Positions 17,683 to 28,847 of a DNA stretch of 64,000 nt are shown here, piece after piece. Where the stretch lies: assembly GCF_015351475.1 (NCBI RefSeq), contig NZ_JADKPR010000001.1, positions 124,001-188,000 of the forward strand, written 5' to 3'. The notes below the pieces were generated by a model, which made no database searches, had not been told where the DNA came from, and worked only from the letters and a program-made list of their open reading frames with translations. Each line of letters opens with the position of its first letter. Positions within the stretch are counted from its first letter, which is position 1. This stretch comes from Flavobacterium sp. HJJ (GTDB lineage: Bacteria > Bacteroidota > Bacteroidia > Flavobacteriales > Flavobacteriaceae). The position numbers were made by a program, and so were the translations under genes.

Positions 17683-18438
17683 TTGAGGTATTTTATAAAA
17701 CTAGCTTACAATGGAACAAATTATCACGGCTGGCAAATTCAGCCAAATGCTCCCTCAGTTCAGGAAACAATGAACAAGGCTTTTTCAGTGATTCTTAACT
17801 CTGAAATTAGTCTTATGGGGGCAGGAAGAACAGACACTGGAGTTCATGCTCGAGAGATGTACGCCCATTTCGATTTGGGAAAACCATTTGATATTCCAAA
17901 CACCATGCACAAGCTGAATTCTTTTTTACCAAAAGACATTGTGATATATGATATTTTCCCCGTTGCTGATGAAGCACATACCCGTTTTGATGCCGCCAAA
18001 AGAACGTATGAATACCACATCAACACTTTTAAAGATGTATTCCTTCAGGAGCAAAGCTGGTATTTTCATCAAAAATTAGATTTAGATTTAATGAACGAAG
18101 CTGCGAAAACATTACTAAATCACACCGATTTCCAATGTTTTTCTAAAGTGAATACCGATGTCAATACTTTTGACTGCGAAATATTTGAAGCTCATTGGAT
18201 GCAGGAAAGTGAGAAAATAATTTTTACTATATCGGCCAATCGTTTTTTAAGAAATATGGTCCGCTCTATAGTAGGCACACTAATTAATATTGGGTTACAT
18301 AAAATTACTTTAGATGATTTTGAACTGATCATAAAAAGTAAAAGCAGAGAAAAAGCAGGCTTTTCGGTTCCTGCACATGGTTTATATTTAACTAAAATTG
18401 AATACGATTTTGAAAAAATTAGACAATTGAACAATTAG
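17683..18438 (+). CDS. truA: tRNA pseudouridine(38-40) synthase TruA
   Basis: 251 residues. It opens RYFIKLAYNGTNYHGWQIQPN and contains the catalytic Asp in GAGRTDTGVHA. Later motifs RTYEYHI and RFLRNMVRSIVGTLINIG are typical of TruA, which converts uridines 38-40 of the tRNA anticodon arm to pseudouridine. The start is TTG at 17683. It is the only start compatible with the conserved N terminus. The next gene begins 59 bases downstream and may be co-transcribed. Length is normal. Confidence 0.93.
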   Translation: MRYFIKLAYNGTNYHGWQIQPNAPSVQETMNKAFSVILNSEISLMGAGRTDTGVHAREMYAHFDLGKPFDIPNTMHKLNSFLPKDIVIYDIFPVADEAHTRFDAAKRTYEYHINTFKDVFLQEQSWYFHQKLDLDLMNEAAKTLLNHTDFQCFSKVNTDVNTFDCEIFEAHWMQESEKIIFTISANRFLRNMVRSIVGTLINIGLHKITLDDFELIIKSKSREKAGFSVPAHGLYLTKIEYDFEKIRQLNN

Positions 18439-18497
18439 ATATTTTTTGAATAAACCATTAATAATAAAAAACAAACAATTAACTTATAAAGTCAATT

Positions 18498-20252
18498 TTG
18501 AAAGCAAAAGCATTTGATACCCGATTATTCAAGAGAATTTTAACTTACACAAAACCCTACCAATGGCGTTTTAACGGCGTGATTGCATTTGCTGTTTCAC
18601 TATCTGTTTTTGCGGCCCTTCGCCCCTATTTACTGAAACAGACGGTCGACAGCTATATTCAGCCAAAAGATCAGACCGGTTTATTGATTTACATAAGCCT
18701 GATGGGAATTGTACTGATGCTTGAAGTTTTAGCACAATTTTTCTTTGTGTATTGGGCCAACTGGCTGGGACAGGATATTGTAAAAGACATCCGTTTAAAA
18801 CTTTTTAAACATATTCTGAGTTTCAGAATGAAATATTTCGATCTGGTTCCAGTGGGACAGCTCGTAACGCGATCAGTTTCGGATATTGAAGCGATTGCCC
18901 GTATTTTCAGCCAAGGATTATTTATGATTATAAGTGATTTGATGAAAATGCTAGTAGTTCTTATTTTTATGTTTTATATGAACTGGAAACTGACGTGGAT
19001 TGTTATTGTTGCGATGCCTATCTTAGTTTATATCACCCGTATTTTTCAAAAAAAGATGCAGGTTGCCTTCGAAGAAGTGCGAACCCAGATTGCCAACATG
19101 AATTCTTTTGTACAGGAAAGAGTAACAGGAATGAAAATTGTCCAGCTCTTTCATCGCGAAGATATCGAAGCTGAAAAATTCAGGGCAATTAATGACAAAC
19201 ATAATAAAGCCTGGATAAAGACTATTTTATACAACTCCATTTTTTTCCCTATAGCTGATATTATTTCGTCATTGACTTTAGGCTGCATTGTTTTATACGG
19301 AGGTTTCCATATTCTGCAGGGCGATACTTCAACAACCTTTGGGGACTTATTTTCATACACGATGTTCATCAGTATGCTGTTTAATCCACTGCGTCAAATT
19401 GCTGATAAATTCAACGAAATGCAGCTGGGAATGATTGCCGCCAATCGTGTTTTTGATATTTTGGACACACAGGACCAAATTCAAGATACTGGAACAATTG
19501 AAGCACCTTTGTTTAACGGAGATATCCGTTTTGAAGATGTTCGTTTTGGCTATATTCCAAACGAAGAGGTGATAAAAGGAATCAATCTTGAAGTAAAAGC
19601 GAGTCAGACCATTGCCATTGTAGGTTCTACCGGAGCAGGAAAATCAACGATTATTAATTTACTGAACCGTTTTTATGAAATTAACAGCGGTTCCATCTTT
19701 ATAGACAATCATAATATTGAAAATTATACTTTGAGTTCGCTGCGTAAACAGATTGCTGTGGTTCTGCAGGATGTTTTCCTTTTTGCCGATACCATTTACA
19801 ACAATATTACCCTTAACAATCCTGAAATCACAAGAGATCAGGTATTGGATGCTGCCAAAAAAATCGGGGTTCATGATTTTATAATGAGCCTGCCGGATAA
19901 TTATGACTTTGATGTAAAAGAACGAGGCGTAATGCTTTCTTCAGGACAAAGACAGCTTATTGCTTTTTTAAGAGCCTATGTAAGTAATCCGAGTATTCTT
20001 ATTCTGGACGAAGCAACATCTTCGATTGACACTTATTCCGAGGAATTAATTCAGCGTGCTACTGAAACCATTACCAAAGGCAGAACATCAATTGTTATTG
20101 CGCATCGATTGGCAACTATTGTCAATGCTGATAAAATTGTTGTCATGGATAAAGGTCTTATTGTAGAACAGGGAACACATCAGGAATTGATAAGCCAAGA
20201 GAAAGGTTATTATAAAAATCTGTATGATTCGCAGTTTTCAGTAACCAATTAA
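18498..20252 (+). CDS. ABC transporter, fused permease and ATPase (MsbA/LmrA type)
   Basis: 584 residues. The N-terminal 320 residues form a six-helix ABC exporter membrane domain. The C-terminal ATPase has Walker A GSTGAGKST, a Q-loop (VVLQDVFLF), a signature with one deviation (LSSGQRQL instead of LSGGQ), Walker B ILILDEATS and the switch histidine in IAHRLAT. The half-transporter should act as a homodimer exporting a lipid or drug-like substrate. MsbA-type lipid A flipping is possible but cannot be shown. TTG at 18498 is the likely start, 59 bases after truA. Confidence 0.88.
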   Translation: MKAKAFDTRLFKRILTYTKPYQWRFNGVIAFAVSLSVFAALRPYLLKQTVDSYIQPKDQTGLLIYISLMGIVLMLEVLAQFFFVYWANWLGQDIVKDIRLKLFKHILSFRMKYFDLVPVGQLVTRSVSDIEAIARIFSQGLFMIISDLMKMLVVLIFMFYMNWKLTWIVIVAMPILVYITRIFQKKMQVAFEEVRTQIANMNSFVQERVTGMKIVQLFHREDIEAEKFRAINDKHNKAWIKTILYNSIFFPIADIISSLTLGCIVLYGGFHILQGDTSTTFGDLFSYTMFISMLFNPLRQIADKFNEMQLGMIAANRVFDILDTQDQIQDTGTIEAPLFNGDIRFEDVRFGYIPNEEVIKGINLEVKASQTIAIVGSTGAGKSTIINLLNRFYEINSGSIFIDNHNIENYTLSSLRKQIAVVLQDVFLFADTIYNNITLNNPEITRDQVLDAAKKIGVHDFIMSLPDNYDFDVKERGVMLSSGQRQLIAFLRAYVSNPSILILDEATSSIDTYSEELIQRATETITKGRTSIVIAHRLATIVNADKIVVMDKGLIVEQGTHQELISQEKGYYKNLYDSQFSVTN

Positions 20253-20289
20253 CCCAAAAACACACAGAAATTACATTTTCGTATTACTG

Positions 20290-20324
20290 CACTATCACTA
20301 AAATTAGTTTAGGATAGTGTTTTT
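20290..20324 (+). terminator. hairpin terminator after the ABC gene
   Basis: CACTATC plus CTAAA pairs with TTTAG plus GATAGTG, with one bulged A, and is followed by TTTTT. The rest of the 281-base gap to the next gene is AT-rich with no recognised feature. Confidence 0.7.
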
Positions 20325-20533
20325 AAATATAGCTAAACTATCCTTTTAAAAAAAGAAACTTCACTTTGTTTAGATAAGTAATATCAATCGTTAATTATCA
20401 ATAGTTATTGGTTTTGATCTCCAAACATCTATTCAGTAATTTTATCATTAAGAAATAATTTAAAAAAGAAGAATTATATGATTAATAAAAATATTAATTG
20501 TAAACTTGCCTTGCCTTAAATTTAAATATTCTT

Positions 20534-23500
20534 ATGAAGAAAAAATTACTCCTTTTACTGTTTTTAGCAAGCTTATCCACTTATGCACAATACACTTCAA
20601 TTCCTGATTTAAATTTCGAAAAAAAACTAATTCAACTTGGAATAGACTCTGGAATTGCTGATGGAAAAGTTTTTACCACAAATATCAAAACGGTTCAAGC
20701 ATTAGACATCTCAATGAGTAATATTTCAGACTTATCTGGAATTGAAAATTTTTCTGAATTATCTACTTTACGTTGTTCCTCCAACAATCTATCCTCGTTA
20801 GATATTTCAAAAAATAATAAATTAGCTGTTCTTGATTGTAGTTTTAATAAGCTAATTTCTTTAAACGTATCAAATCTTGTTTTACTAAATGGTCTGATTT
20901 GTTCTGATAATGAACTGACAAATTTAGACATTTCATCAAATCCAATCTTAAATGGAATTGATTGCAGGAACAATAATTTAATAAGTCTTAATTTAAAAAA
21001 CGGATATAATTCTAAATTTAACGGCTATTTTATAAATTTTAAAAACAATCCTCATTTAAGTTGCATTCAGGTAGATAATGTTTCTTACTCAAATAGTGCA
21101 TGGAGTACCTACAAAGATACTGCAACTGTATTTTCAAATTCTTGTGGACCAAAATATACAGCTATCCCAAATGCAGCTTTTGAAAATAAATTAATAAGTT
21201 TAGGAATTGACACGGACGGAAATAATGGTAAAGTTTTAACCTCAAATATTATTTCTTTGACAACACTTGATTTATCTAATAGTGCAATAGCAGATCTAAC
21301 AGGAATTGAAGATTTCTTAAGTTTAAATAATTTAAATGTTTCTAATAATACACTTAAAACGATTAACTTAATTTGGCAAAAAAAAATAAAAACATTTGAT
21401 TGCAGTACCAATCAATTAACGGCATTAGATCTTTCTAAAAACAGTAATCTGGAAACATTAAATTTCTCCAATAATCAAATTTCATCAATTAATTTATGGG
21501 GAAATACTGGATTACTTTCGGTTAAAGCAAATTCAAATTCTTTGACTTCATTGGATATAGACGGTTTAAAAACACTGAAAACAATCGAAATAAATAATAA
21601 TCAATTGAGTTCTTTAAAACTTGATAAAAACACAGAACTTACTCAATTAAAGTGCAATAATAACAAGATTACAACTCTGGATGTTTCTAAAAATACGAAC
21701 TTAATTTCTTTGTCTTTTGGTTCTAATAAAGTTTCGAGTTTAGACATTAGTTCTAATAAACTTTTAACAGAACTATTGTGCGAAAATAATCTGCTCACGA
21801 GTTTAAATCTTAAAAACAATAATAATACACAGTTTACAAATTACGATTTTAGAAATAATCCAAATTTACTTTGTATTGAAGTAGATAACGCCACTTATTC
21901 TACAACAAATTGGTCAGCCAAAAAAGATTCAAGTGCAAGCTTCAATGTATTTTGTGGGCCTTTTACAGCTATACCAGATGTGAATTTTGAAAATAAATTA
22001 ATCGCATTAGGAATTGATAGCGATGGGCAAAATGGAAAAATAGTGACAGCTTCTATTTCAAATCTAATAACCATTGACCTTTCGAACAGTTCAATCATTG
22101 ATTTAAGTGGAATTGAAGGTTTTATGAGCTTAAAAAACTTAAATATTTCTGGTAATCAAATAACGACTATTGACCTATCAAAAAATATACTATTGCAAAC
22201 TCTAAATTGTTCAAACAATCAGCTTGTAGCTTTGGATATTTCAAAAAACATTCAGCTTACAAGTTTTTATTGCAATAATAACTTTTTGAAAACCTTAAAC
22301 CTTAAAAATGGCAAAAACACAAAACTTGTAAATGTAGATTTTAGAAACAATCCAAATTTACCATGTATGGAAGTTGATGCCGTTGCCTATGCAGTTACAA
22401 ATTGGACTAGCAAAAAAGATGTTTCAACAAGCTTTGAATTCATTTGCGGTGACTATACATTAATTCCAAATTATAATTTTGAAACTTATCTTATAAATAA
22501 AGGAATTGACATTGATGGTAGAAACGGAAAGGTATTAACGTCAAGCATTTCTGGAATAACTACTATCGATGTAAGTGGGATGGCAATTTCAAATTTGACT
22601 GGAATAAAGGATTTCAAAAACTTAACGAGTTTAAATTGTTCTAACAATCAAATTACAACATTAGATATTTCACAAAATGCTGCTTTAGAATCCTTAAATT
22701 GTTCTACTAATAAATTATCAAGTTTAAACGTGACTGCAAACACGAAATTGATAAATTTAAACTTTAATACGAACAGTTTAACGGATGTAGATATTTCTAA
22801 AAATACTTTATTACAAACATTAGATTGTTCTTCAAATCTATTTACAACAGTGAATATTTTGCAAAATAGTGCATTGATTTCTTTAAAATGTAACAACAAT
22901 AAATTAACTGATTTAGATATTTCTAAAAATACTTTACTACAGGTTTTAAATTGTTCTGAGAATAAAATCACTAGTTTAAATACTACACTAAATAATTCAT
23001 TAACAAATTTAAATTGTTACAACAATCAAATCACAACCTTAGACATTACAAAAAACGTATTACTGACCGATATTAATTGTAGCATAAATAAAATAACTGA
23101 TTTAGATTTCTCGAAAAATACCAGCCTAAAAAACATAAATTGTGGAAGTAACTTGCTGAAAAGTTTAAATATGAAGAATGGAAATAATACCAATTTCATT
23201 AGCATATCTGCAGGTAACAATCCAAATTTATTATGTATTCAAGTTGATAATGAAGAGTATTTCAATACAAAATTTCTTTACTATAAAGATTATTCGGCCA
23301 GCTATTCTGAGAATTGTGACCAATTTACATTGATTCCAGATTCAAACTTTGAAGATTATTTGATTGCAAATTATATTGACATAGACGGTAAAAATGGAAA
23401 AGTACAAACCTTTAGAATCAAACAAAGGGAATATTTGTATTTAGGAGATAATAAAATCAATGACTTGACTGGAATTCAAGATTTTAAAGGCTTAAAAAAA

Positions 23501-26500
23501 TTAGAATGTTACTCAAACAACCTAACTACTTTAGATCTTACAAAAAACATTTTATTAACAACGCTGACTTGTTACTCCAACGCTCTAACGGCTTTAGATT
23601 TGTCAAAAAATATTCTTTTAACAGAATTGTATTGTCAAAAAAACAAGATAACCGATTTAGATCTTTCAAACAATAAAGTTTTACAACGAATAAACTGTAC
23701 TGAAAATCAATTAACAGGTTTAAATTTAGCAAATGGTAACAATAAAATTATAACCAGCTTATATAACAAAAGTGATTTCAGTAAAAACCCGAATTTAACC
23801 TGCATTTTTGTAGATAATGTAGATTATTCCAATCAGAACTGGTTTGATATTAAAGACCCACAATCAATATATAGTAGATCTTGTGGTGACTTTGCTGATA
23901 TTCCAGACAGCAATCTTGAAGCAAAATTAATTGTGTTAGGAATAGATAAAGATGGATTAAATGGTAAAATACTAAAATCGGATGCGCAATTGATTACTGA
24001 TTTAGATCTCTCAAATAGTACAATTACAAATTTAAGTGCATTACAATATTTCACGTCATTAAAAACATTAAACTGCAGCGGAAACAATATTACAGTATTG
24101 AATCTGAATAAAAACACTTTATTGACATCTTTAGATTGTTCCAATACAAAAATAACAACGCTTGATCTTTCTGCCAATCCTGCAATTACTTCATTAAATA
24201 CAAGCAATAGTAAATTGACTTATGTAACATTCAAAAATGGAAATAACACTAAAATTCAATCTCTTAACTTTAAAAATAATACTGGTTTAACTTGTATTGA
24301 AGTAGATGATTTGAATTACTCCAATACTAATTGGTCAACTTACAAAGATGCGACAGCTAGTTTTTCTAATTCATGCGGAATTTATACAGCGATACCGGAT
24401 GACAACTTCGAATATAAGCTTATTGCACTAGGAATTGATAAAGATGGCAAAAATAATAAGGTCTTAACCGCTACTGTTTCTAAAATTGTAACGTTAGATC
24501 TTGCTAACTCTAAAATCACTAATCTAACAGGCATACAATCTTTTACAGCTTTAGAAAATTTATATATCGGTCAAAACCTTATAGCGAATATGGATCTTTC
24601 AAAAAACAGCGAGCTAAAGACCCTGCAATGTTACCAAAATGCCTTAACCACTCTTGACTTAAGTCTAAATAAAAAACTAACTAGTCTAGATTGCAATAAT
24701 AATAAATTGACAAATATAGATACTCCAAATTATTTGAGTCTAGAATCGCTGAGTTGTGAAGGAAATCAGTTAACAAATTTAGATCTGACTAAAAATATAG
24801 CACTGGCTGGTTTAGCATGCGACAACAATCAGTTAACTGCTCTTGATGTTTCACAAAATCCATTATTAAGAATAATAACAGCTAATGACAATAAACTAAC
24901 AACGTTAGATTTAACCGTGTGTACTAAACTAGAACAAATTAGAATCATAAATAACAAACTAATAAAATTGACAATCCCAAAAACAGCGCCGCTTACTTGG
25001 TTGGAATGCAGTAATAATCAATTAACCAATCTTGATGTTTCGAATTACAGTAAACTAAAAAGATTAGAATGTGGTCAGAATAAATTAATAACCTTAAAAG
25101 CATCGAATAACCCATTATTAAATTATTTAAGTTGCACTTTTAATCAACTTACAACTCTTGACATAACAAAAGATCCAATATTAAACGAACTAAATTGCGC
25201 TGACAATAATTTGGTTAGTATTGATCTTTCGTCAAGCAATGGATTAGCAATAATGTACTGTCAGAATAATAACCTTACAAATTTAGATTTCACCAATGTT
25301 ACAGCATTAAGGGAATTATATGCCTTTAATAATAAGTTTGAAAGTCTTAATTTAAACTATATATTTTATGATGGCCAACTGCATGGTGATATTACAAACA
25401 ATCCAAAATTAACTTGTATTAACGTTAAAGACGTAAAAAAAGCCAATCAATGGTACTTACAAAAAGACCCAGCAACCCAATATTCTGTTGCTTGTATTCC
25501 TTATACCACGTTAACTGACAATTATTTTGAAGACAAACTTATATCCTTAGGAATAGATAAAGATGGTAAAAATGGTAAAGTACTAACGGCAAGTATTAAC
25601 AATTTAAAATCGTTAGATATTTCAAATAGCAGCATTGCAGATATTAATGGAATTCAAGATTTTAAAATGCTTGAAATTTTGAATTGCAGTAACAATGTTT
25701 TGAAAATTATAGATTTATCGGAAAATTTAAAGTTAGCAGAATTAGACTGTTCTGTTAATCAATTGGTCAATTATAATTTTTCGCTTAATCCTGAATTAAA
25801 AAAACTAAACTGTTCCAATAATAATTTCATTACCATAAATTTAGCTAATAGTCCAAAATTAACACAGCTAGATTGTTCCAACAATCAATTAAAAAGGTTG
25901 AATATAAAAAATGGAAACAATAGCACAATGGTAGTTAATAGCGCTATTAATAACTTTTCTAATAATGCATTACTAAGTTGTATTATTGTTGACAATGCAA
26001 CTTACTCCAATACAAACTGGACGATAATGAAAGATGCTACTACAAGTTATTCAGAAGAATGTATCGCATATACATTGATACCAGATCAAAAATTTGAAAA
26101 TGAATTAATTCGCATTGGGATTGACAAAGACGGTCAAAATGGAAAAGTTGAAACAGCCAGTATTGAAGCTTTAACTAACTTAAACATCTCAAACAGCGGT
26201 ACTAAAGACTTAACAGGAATCGAAGATTTTATTGCATTAAAACAATTGTTTTTAGATTATAATTCATTAACAAGTCTTGATTTATCAAACAATATATTTT
26301 TAACCCTTTTATATTGTAACAATAATGAACTAACAAATTTAAATATTACAAAAAATACAGCATTAGAAAATCTGGACTGTAGCTCTAATGAATTGACCAC
26401 TATAGATTTATCTAAAAATAAAGCTTTATGGAACTTAAATACAAGTTATAATCAATTAACAAGTCTTGATATATCCAATAATCCAAAAATGTTTATTTTT

Positions 26501-28774
26501 GAATGTTCTTATAACAAACTAACAAGCTTAAACTTAAAAAATGGATATAGCAACAATTTATACTTAGACCAATGGGGCTTAAAGTATAATAATTTAACTT
26601 GCATATCTGTTGATGATGTTGATTTTGCTAATGCCAATTGGGAATTTGGAAAAGACAAAACAGCAAAATTCTCATTAGACTGTAATCCTCAAAGTACTTA
26701 TACACTAATTCCAGATGTAAATTTTGAAAAAAAACTTATTGCTTTAGGAATTGATTCAGGGGTTGCTGACGGAAAGGTTGCAACTTCTAATATAAACAAA
26801 CTAACTTCTTTAGATGTTTCTAATAGTTCTATTACAGATTTAACAGGAATACAAGATTTCACAGCTTTGACTTCATTTAAATGTAATGGTAATTATACTT
26901 TAAAAAATTTAGATGTTACAAAAAACACTGCTCTGACTTTATTAGATTGTAATAACAATTATCTAATAACAAGCTTAGATGTTTCTAAAAACACTGCTTT
27001 AAATACATTAATTTGTCATTCCAATAAATTAACAAGTTTAGATGTATCGAAAAATACAAAATTATCTGAATTACAATGTTCTTCAAATCAATTAACCCTT
27101 TTAGATATTTCTCTTAACACTGCTTTGACCAGTTTGAATTGTGGTTACAATTACGAATTAAAAAACTTGAGTGTATCTAAAAATACTGCCTTACTAAAAT
27201 TGGATTGTACATCAACTAATTTAATAACTTTGGATGTTTCTAAAAACAACAAATTATCCGAATTATGGTGTGGAAATAATCAAATAACAAGTTTAAATGT
27301 TTCAAACAACGCCAATTTAACGTCATTAATCTGCAACACAAATCTACTAACAAAGCTAGATATTTCAAAAAATACTGCTTTAACAAGATTGTTATTTTAC
27401 AAAAACAATTTAACAAATATTGACATTACCACAAATACAGCTTTAGAAACAATGGATTGTAGTTCAAACCAGTTAGTGAGTTTGGATGTTTCTAAAAATA
27501 TCAAAATGAATTACTTGTATTGTGATATCAATCAATTGAATACTTTAGATGTTTCCAAGAATACTACGTTGGGTTTACTCGATTGCAGTAATAATCGATT
27601 AACAAGTTTGGATGTTTCGTTAAACACGGAATTAAGACAGTTAGAATGTACATCAAACCTACTTTATAGCTTGAATCTAAAAAACGGAAACAACACATTG
27701 TTTGATAAATATGGGAATCTAGACCCTAACTTTATAATTTATAATGTTGATTTTAGAAACAATCCAAACCTTACCTGCATACAGGTCGATAATGCAAACT
27801 ATTCGAACACAAAATGGGCAACTCGAAAGGATGCGACTGCATTCTTTAATACAGTATGCAATCCTTATACTCTGATATCTGATTCTAATTTTGAGGATAT
27901 TCTTATCGCTCTAGGTATTGATACAGATGGGAAAAACGGAAAAACTGCAACTTCAAACCTCGTCAATATTACTAGTTTGGACTTATCTAATTCTGGTATT
28001 ACAAATTTAAACGGAATTGAAGCTTTTTCAGGTCTGCAAAAACTAATTTGCAGTGGAAATTCAATTTCCACATTAAATCTGTCTTCAAATTTGATGTTAA
28101 ATTATTTAGATTGTTCTAATAATCCACTTACAAACCTGAATGTCTCAAACAATAAATTACTCACTGAATTATACTGTGACGGTAAAGTAACCATTACTAA
28201 GAAATCAATTGCAGGTAATAGTCAATTAACAACTTTAGATGTTTCTAATAACACACTGCTTACTAAGTTAAGTTGTTCTAATAATCAATTAATTGAACTT
28301 GACCTTTCTAAAAACACTAATTTAACTGACATCAATTGTTCTAATAATAGTTTGACTGATTTAAATTTACAAAACAACAATAATGTTAAATTAATTAATC
28401 TTAATTTCAAAATTAATTCTTCCTTAAACTGCATTAGAGTTGACAATCCGACTTATTCGGATGCAAATTGGTCCACAGCAAAAGATACCGCAACAAAATA
28501 TTCAGATACTTGCAGCAAGTTATCAATAGCAGAATTAACTTTTAATAAAATGATTATTTACCCAAACCCTTCTAAAGGTGAGGTAAATATTACCAATATT
28601 GTTTTAGAAAAAATAACAGTTTATGACACAACTGGCAAATTAGTAAAAAGAATAGTGCTTCCTTCTGAAACTACAGAAAATATAGTTAATCTAAAAGGAT
28701 TACCAAATGGTATTTATTATCTGTATTTAGAGAGTAATGGTGTTAATACCGTTAATAAAATTATTATTAACTAA
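20534..28774 (+). CDS. giant multi-module leucine-rich-repeat protein with T9SS sorting tail
   Basis: 2746 residues, intact over 8.2 kb. The signal peptide is residues 1-18 (MKKKLLLLLFLASLSTYA). Eleven modules follow, each opening with a variant of YTxIPDxNFExxLIxLGID and an Asp-rich loop DxDGxNGK. The openings lie near 20591, 21155, 21961, 22453, 23320, 23890, 24384, 25502, 26069, 26699 and 27863. Each continues as a run of about 21-residue leucine-rich repeats (LDxSxNxxLxxLxCSxNxLT). Most modules close with NPxLxCIxVDNxxYSxxNW and xxKDxxAxFSxxC. From about 28519 comes the Por secretion tail (MIIYPNPSKGEVNITN through GIYYLYL). The protein should therefore be exported by Sec and placed on the surface by T9SS. 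The LRRs suggest an adhesin or ligand binder. The Asp loops may bind calcium, which is inferred. Module number and LRR count vary, pointing to internal duplication. Confidence 0.88.
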   Translation: MKKKLLLLLFLASLSTYAQYTSIPDLNFEKKLIQLGIDSGIADGKVFTTNIKTVQALDISMSNISDLSGIENFSELSTLRCSSNNLSSLDISKNNKLAVLDCSFNKLISLNVSNLVLLNGLICSDNELTNLDISSNPILNGIDCRNNNLISLNLKNGYNSKFNGYFINFKNNPHLSCIQVDNVSYSNSAWSTYKDTATVFSNSCGPKYTAIPNAAFENKLISLGIDTDGNNGKVLTSNIISLTTLDLSNSAIADLTGIEDFLSLNNLNVSNNTLKTINLIWQKKIKTFDCSTNQLTALDLSKNSNLETLNFSNNQISSINLWGNTGLLSVKANSNSLTSLDIDGLKTLKTIEINNNQLSSLKLDKNTELTQLKCNNNKITTLDVSKNTNLISLSFGSNKVSSLDISSNKLLTELLCENNLLTSLNLKNNNNTQFTNYDFRNNPNLLCIEVDNATYSTTNWSAKKDSSASFNVFCGPFTAIPDVNFENKLIALGIDSDGQNGKIVTASISNLITIDLSNSSIIDLSGIEGFMSLKNLNISGNQITTIDLSKNILLQTLNCSNNQLVALDISKNIQLTSFYCNNNFLKTLNLKNGKNTKLVNVDFRNNPNLPCMEVDAVAYAVTNWTSKKDVSTSFEFICGDYTLIPNYNFETYLINKGIDIDGRNGKVLTSSISGITTIDVSGMAISNLTGIKDFKNLTSLNCSNNQITTLDISQNAALESLNCSTNKLSSLNVTANTKLINLNFNTNSLTDVDISKNTLLQTLDCSSNLFTTVNILQNSALISLKCNNNKLTDLDISKNTLLQVLNCSENKITSLNTTLNNSLTNLNCYNNQITTLDITKNVLLTDINCSINKITDLDFSKNTSLKNINCGSNLLKSLNMKNGNNTNFISISAGNNPNLLCIQVDNEEYFNTKFLYYKDYSASYSENCDQFTLIPDSNFEDYLIANYIDIDGKNGKVQTFRIKQREYLYLGDNKINDLTGIQDFKGLKKLECYSNNLTTLDLTKNILLTTLTCYSNALTALDLSKNILLTELYCQKNKITDLDLSNNKVLQRINCTENQLTGLNLANGNNKIITSLYNKSDFSKNPNLTCIFVDNVDYSNQNWFDIKDPQSIYSRSCGDFADIPDSNLEAKLIVLGIDKDGLNGKILKSDAQLITDLDLSNSTITNLSALQYFTSLKTLNCSGNNITVLNLNKNTLLTSLDCSNTKITTLDLSANPAITSLNTSNSKLTYVTFKNGNNTKIQSLNFKNNTGLTCIEVDDLNYSNTNWSTYKDATASFSNSCGIYTAIPDDNFEYKLIALGIDKDGKNNKVLTATVSKIVTLDLANSKITNLTGIQSFTALENLYIGQNLIANMDLSKNSELKTLQCYQNALTTLDLSLNKKLTSLDCNNNKLTNIDTPNYLSLESLSCEGNQLTNLDLTKNIALAGLACDNNQLTALDVSQNPLLRIITANDNKLTTLDLTVCTKLEQIRIINNKLIKLTIPKTAPLTWLECSNNQLTNLDVSNYSKLKRLECGQNKLITLKASNNPLLNYLSCTFNQLTTLDITKDPILNELNCADNNLVSIDLSSSNGLAIMYCQNNNLTNLDFTNVTALRELYAFNNKFESLNLNYIFYDGQLHGDITNNPKLTCINVKDVKKANQWYLQKDPATQYSVACIPYTTLTDNYFEDKLISLGIDKDGKNGKVLTASINNLKSLDISNSSIADINGIQDFKMLEILNCSNNVLKIIDLSENLKLAELDCSVNQLVNYNFSLNPELKKLNCSNNNFITINLANSPKLTQLDCSNNQLKRLNIKNGNNSTMVVNSAINNFSNNALLSCIIVDNATYSNTNWTIMKDATTSYSEECIAYTLIPDQKFENELIRIGIDKDGQNGKVETASIEALTNLNISNSGTKDLTGIEDFIALKQLFLDYNSLTSLDLSNNIFLTLLYCNNNELTNLNITKNTALENLDCSSNELTTIDLSKNKALWNLNTSYNQLTSLDISNNPKMFIFECSYNKLTSLNLKNGYSNNLYLDQWGLKYNNLTCISVDDVDFANANWEFGKDKTAKFSLDCNPQSTYTLIPDVNFEKKLIALGIDSGVADGKVATSNINKLTSLDVSNSSITDLTGIQDFTALTSFKCNGNYTLKNLDVTKNTALTLLDCNNNYLITSLDVSKNTALNTLICHSNKLTSLDVSKNTKLSELQCSSNQLTLLDISLNTALTSLNCGYNYELKNLSVSKNTALLKLDCTSTNLITLDVSKNNKLSELWCGNNQITSLNVSNNANLTSLICNTNLLTKLDISKNTALTRLLFYKNNLTNIDITTNTALETMDCSSNQLVSLDVSKNIKMNYLYCDINQLNTLDVSKNTTLGLLDCSNNRLTSLDVSLNTELRQLECTSNLLYSLNLKNGNNTLFDKYGNLDPNFIIYNVDFRNNPNLTCIQVDNANYSNTKWATRKDATAFFNTVCNPYTLISDSNFEDILIALGIDTDGKNGKTATSNLVNITSLDLSNSGITNLNGIEAFSGLQKLICSGNSISTLNLSSNLMLNYLDCSNNPLTNLNVSNNKLLTELYCDGKVTITKKSIAGNSQLTTLDVSNNTLLTKLSCSNNQLIELDLSKNTNLTDINCSNNSLTDLNLQNNNNVKLINLNFKINSSLNCIRVDNPTYSDANWSTAKDTATKYSDTCSKLSIAELTFNKMIIYPNPSKGEVNITNIVLEKITVYDTTGKLVKRIVLPSETTENIVNLKGLPNGIYYLYLESNGVNTVNKIIIN

Positions 28775-28778
28775 ACCA

Positions 28779-28800
28779 CTATGGACTTTAAAGTCCATAG
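28779..28800 (+). terminator. 22-bp perfect palindrome after the LRR gene, probable terminator
   Basis: CTATGGACTTT is followed directly by its complement AAAGTCCATAG, starting 5 bases after the stop codon. A T-run is only weakly present, so the terminator role is likely but not certain. Confidence 0.5.
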
Positions 28801-28847
28801 ATTTGTTTGTCAGACTGAAAGTCTACAAAATTAGATTATTAATTTTT

